DNA from: an uncultured Mucispirillum sp.
GTDB lineage: Bacteria > Chrysiogenota > Deferribacteres > Deferribacterales > Mucispirillaceae
Direction: 5' to 3'
Length of the DNA stretch: 15,070 nucleotides
Assembly (NCBI GenBank): GCA_910586745.1
Contig: CAJUJZ010000045.1
Location: 1-15,070 of the forward strand
Under the pieces are notes generated by a model. The model was not told the origin of the DNA. It saw nothing but the letters and a program-made list of their open reading frames with translations, and did no database searches. This document shows, one piece after another, positions 12,924-15,070 of this stretch. How positions within the stretch are numbered: position 1 is the first letter of the stretch; each line of letters opens with the position of its first letter. Position numbers and translations under genes: made by a program.

Positions 12924-15070
12924 ATGATTAAATCTATTACTATGAAAAATATAGGCAGTTATAAAGAAACAAAGTTAGAAACAGATAAAAGAATAAATCT
13001 TATTTTTGGTTTTAATGGAACGGGCAAGACATTATTATCAAAAGAATTTATGAAAAATGGCAATAATATTGAATGGTATAATAAAGATAATATTGAAATA
13101 TTAGTGTTTAATACTTTTTATATACATGATAATTTTTTAATAGAAAATAAATCAATAGAACCAATTTTTTATTTAGGACAAGATGAAAAATTAAAAAACT
13201 TTATACAAGATAAGGAAGCAGAAAAAAAGGAGCTTGAACACAACAATAAACAACTTAAAGGTGAATTAGAAGAAAATAATATTGTTGGTAATCTGAAAGA
13301 ATTGATTAAAAACAAATCAAACACTTATGAGCAAATGTATGATATATCATGGAATATATATAAAAATAATAATGAAAAATATAAACAATGTCTGTTTGAC
13401 AATTTTAAAAAAAATAAAAAAGAAGATTTTTTCATAAACTATGAGAAACAAGAAATTATAAAAACCACTAATACAGAAGAAGATATATATAATAAATTAT
13501 ATGAATTTGATAAAAACGACATAAAGATAATACAAGAATTAAAATATATTGATATTAATAGAATAAATATAATTATCAATGATGACATATTTAACACAAG
13601 CATAATTGGTGATAAAAACAATAATATATCAAAATATATAGATGAATTAGGAAATCAAAAATGGGTTAAAGAAGGTTATGATTTATGTCTTAATCATAAT
13701 TTACCAAAATGCCCTTTTTGCCAACAAGAAACTATTAATGAGAATTTTTTAAATGAATTAAAAAATTATTTTAATGATGCATACATTAAAGATATTGAAC
13801 ATATTCAAAAACTTAATACAGAATTTCAAGAGTTTAAAAAAACTATAAACATTAATAATTATTTTACTAATGAAATAATAATTACAAATAATAATTTTAG
13901 AGAAAACCTTAATACTTTATTAAAAAATATAGAAACTAAATTACAAATTATTGAAAAGCAAATAATAGAAAAAATAAATGACCCTAGCAAAGTAATTATA
14001 TTGAGTAGTATAGATAATGAAATAATTGAATGTAACAATTTTATAAAAGACATAAATAAAGAAATATTAAAATCTAATGAAGAATATAATAACAAAGAAG
14101 ACACAAAAAAAGAACTTATTAAACAGTTTTGGTCTTTAAAAAAACAAGAGTTAAGCGATGAAATTTTAAAAAAGAAAGCAGAAATAGAAGAAATAGAAAA
14201 TAAAATCAATGAGAAAAATAAAAAAGTAGAAGAAAATCTAGATAAAATGGCAGAAATAGACGAAATAATAAATTATAACAAGCCTAAACTTATTGATGTG
14301 CAAAAAGCAGTTTCAAATATAAATCAACAATTAAATAATATGGGCATTACTGATTTTACTATTAAGTCAATAAAAAATAGAGATAATCTTACAGAAGATA
14401 AAAGTATTTTAGAAGAATTTCAATATACTTTAGATAGAAATAATACCAATGCTGAATTTAAAACATTTAGTGAAGGCGAAAAAATGATTATCAGTTTTTT
14501 ATATTTTATAGAAGAATGTAAGTCAAAACTAGATGATAATAAAAATATTATTGTAGTAATTGATGACCCAATAAGTAGCTTATCAAGCAATAATTTATTT
14601 GCTATTGCTGACATAATTAAAGATTTAATAAAACAAAAAGAATATGTACAGTTTTTTATAATGACACATAACTTATATTTTTTTGATGAAATTTATAGAT
14701 TTGTAACAAATAAAAAAAATGATAAAAATAATTTTTTTACTAACCAGTCATACCATATAAAAAAATATGATGGCAATTCTACAATTGGCATTTTAAATAC
14801 CAATATAACTACATATAAATATATATTATTTTGGGGTATGTATAATGAAATAGTATTTTTTAAGGAAGATATATATAATGTAACATTACCTAATATAATG
14901 AGAAATATTTTAGAATATTTCTGTAAAATTATTTTCAATTGTAGTTATGGTCAGATTCTAACACAAGAAAAATATGGTGGTAAATATAAAGTACTTTACA
15001 GATTTGTAGATAAAAAATCTCATTCTGATACTGAAAATGAGGACAAAAATCTTGATGTGGAACAAGCTAT
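12924..15070 (+). CDS. rloC: RloC-like zinc-hook ATPase / anticodon nuclease (3' end cut by window)
   Basis: An uninterrupted frame of 715 codons runs to the right edge. GGAG at 12913-12916 supports ATG 12924. Motifs: N-terminal IKSITMKNIGSYKETKL, Walker A GFNGTGKT (29-36), long charged coiled-coil regions on both sides of CPFCQQ (zinc-hook CxxC, Cys263/Cys266), ABC signature FSEGEK (515-520), Walker B VVIDDPISSLSS with Asp547-Asp548, and switch His582 in MTHN. After the ATPase core come Arg660-x3-Glu664 (LPNIMRNILEYF) and Arg693-x6-His700 (RFVDKKSHS). This fits the Arg-Glu-His triad and HEPN R-x4-6-H of PrrC/RloC tRNA anticodon nucleases. RloC genes are often linked to type I restriction loci and disable translation when restriction fails. 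The gene is extremely AT-rich. AAA_13 proteins without proven nuclease activity look similar, so the nuclease role is inferred. Confidence 0.8.
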   Translation, partial: MIKSITMKNIGSYKETKLETDKRINLIFGFNGTGKTLLSKEFMKNGNNIEWYNKDNIEILVFNTFYIHDNFLIENKSIEPIFYLGQDEKLKNFIQDKEAEKKELEHNNKQLKGELEENNIVGNLKELIKNKSNTYEQMYDISWNIYKNNNEKYKQCLFDNFKKNKKEDFFINYEKQEIIKTTNTEEDIYNKLYEFDKNDIKIIQELKYIDINRINIIINDDIFNTSIIGDKNNNISKYIDELGNQKWVKEGYDLCLNHNLPKCPFCQQETINENFLNELKNYFNDAYIKDIEHIQKLNTEFQEFKKTININNYFTNEIIITNNNFRENLNTLLKNIETKLQIIEKQIIEKINDPSKVIILSSIDNEIIECNNFIKDINKEILKSNEEYNNKEDTKKELIKQFWSLKKQELSDEILKKKAEIEEIENKINEKNKKVEENLDKMAEIDEIINYNKPKLIDVQKAVSNINQQLNNMGITDFTIKSIKNRDNLTEDKSILEEFQYTLDRNNTNAEFKTFSEGEKMIISFLYFIEECKSKLDDNKNIIVVIDDPISSLSSNNLFAIADIIKDLIKQKEYVQFFIMTHNLYFFDEIYRFVTNKKNDKNNFFTNQSYHIKKYDGNSTIGILNTNITTYKYILFWGMYNEIVFFKEDIYNVTLPNIMRNILEYFCKIIFNCSYGQILTQEKYGGKYKVLYRFVDKKSHSDTENEDKNLDVEQA

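Noticed and set aside
13439..14938. Several reverse-strand open frames inside the RloC-like gene
   Set aside because: They are low-complexity, Ile/Ser/Leu-rich mirrors of an AT-rich coding strand whose own frame is continuous and carries ordered ATPase motifs.
1..15070. CRISPR array, tRNA or rRNA genes, insertion sequence or integrase
   Set aside because: No regularly spaced repeats, no cloverleaf or rRNA-like segments and no transposase or recombinase motifs were seen on either strand by reading.

Overview
This is an AT-rich bacterial window, roughly 30% G+C by eye and lower on the right. It has a chromosomal housekeeping left part (1-6005) and an accessory defence part (6232-15070). An RseC-like membrane protein, a Fur-box-like site before feoA and a polyphosphate operon suggest a Gram-negative, iron-regulated, probably host-associated or anaerobic bacterium. 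A Deferribacterota-type organism such as Mucispirillum would fit, but that is only a guess from composition and gene content.

Left part. After the tail of an unidentified upstream gene come feoA and an overlapping RseC/MucC-family gene (312-924), behind a near-consensus Fur box. Convergent to them is a tight three-gene operon on the minus strand (6005 down to 927): a Ppx/GppA phosphatase with an HD domain, a second Ppx/GppA-like protein that has lost most active-site residues in both domains, and polyphosphate kinase Ppk1. A good sigma70-type promoter lies at 6031-6059. Together these would make, degrade and perhaps sense polyphosphate and/or (p)ppGpp.

Right part. Everything from 6232 runs on the plus strand and looks like a layered anti-phage island. 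First is an overlapping ABC-type ATPase and TOPRIM-like pair (6232-8131), resembling RloA-RloB, AbiL, OLD or PARIS-type two-gene systems. Then come type I restriction-modification genes: a half-size single-TRD HsdS, HsdM, a RhuM-family protein and a two-TRD HsdS (8310-12584). No hsdR is visible. Last is a large AAA_13/RloC-like ATPase with a CxxC zinc-hook motif and R-x3-E plus R-x6-H residues expected of the PrrC/RloC anticodon nuclease. It runs off the right edge.

The most striking non-coding structure is at 8168-8289. Two 20-bp inverted arms (one mismatch) bracket a near-ideal promoter pointing into the modification genes, which is the layout of an invertible, phase-variable promoter. A second, mutually exclusive hairpin abuts the ribosome binding site. 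Further dense dyad symmetry sits upstream of rhuM (10370-10471), and a compositionally distinct, hairpin-rich spacer precedes the RloC-like gene (12585-12923).
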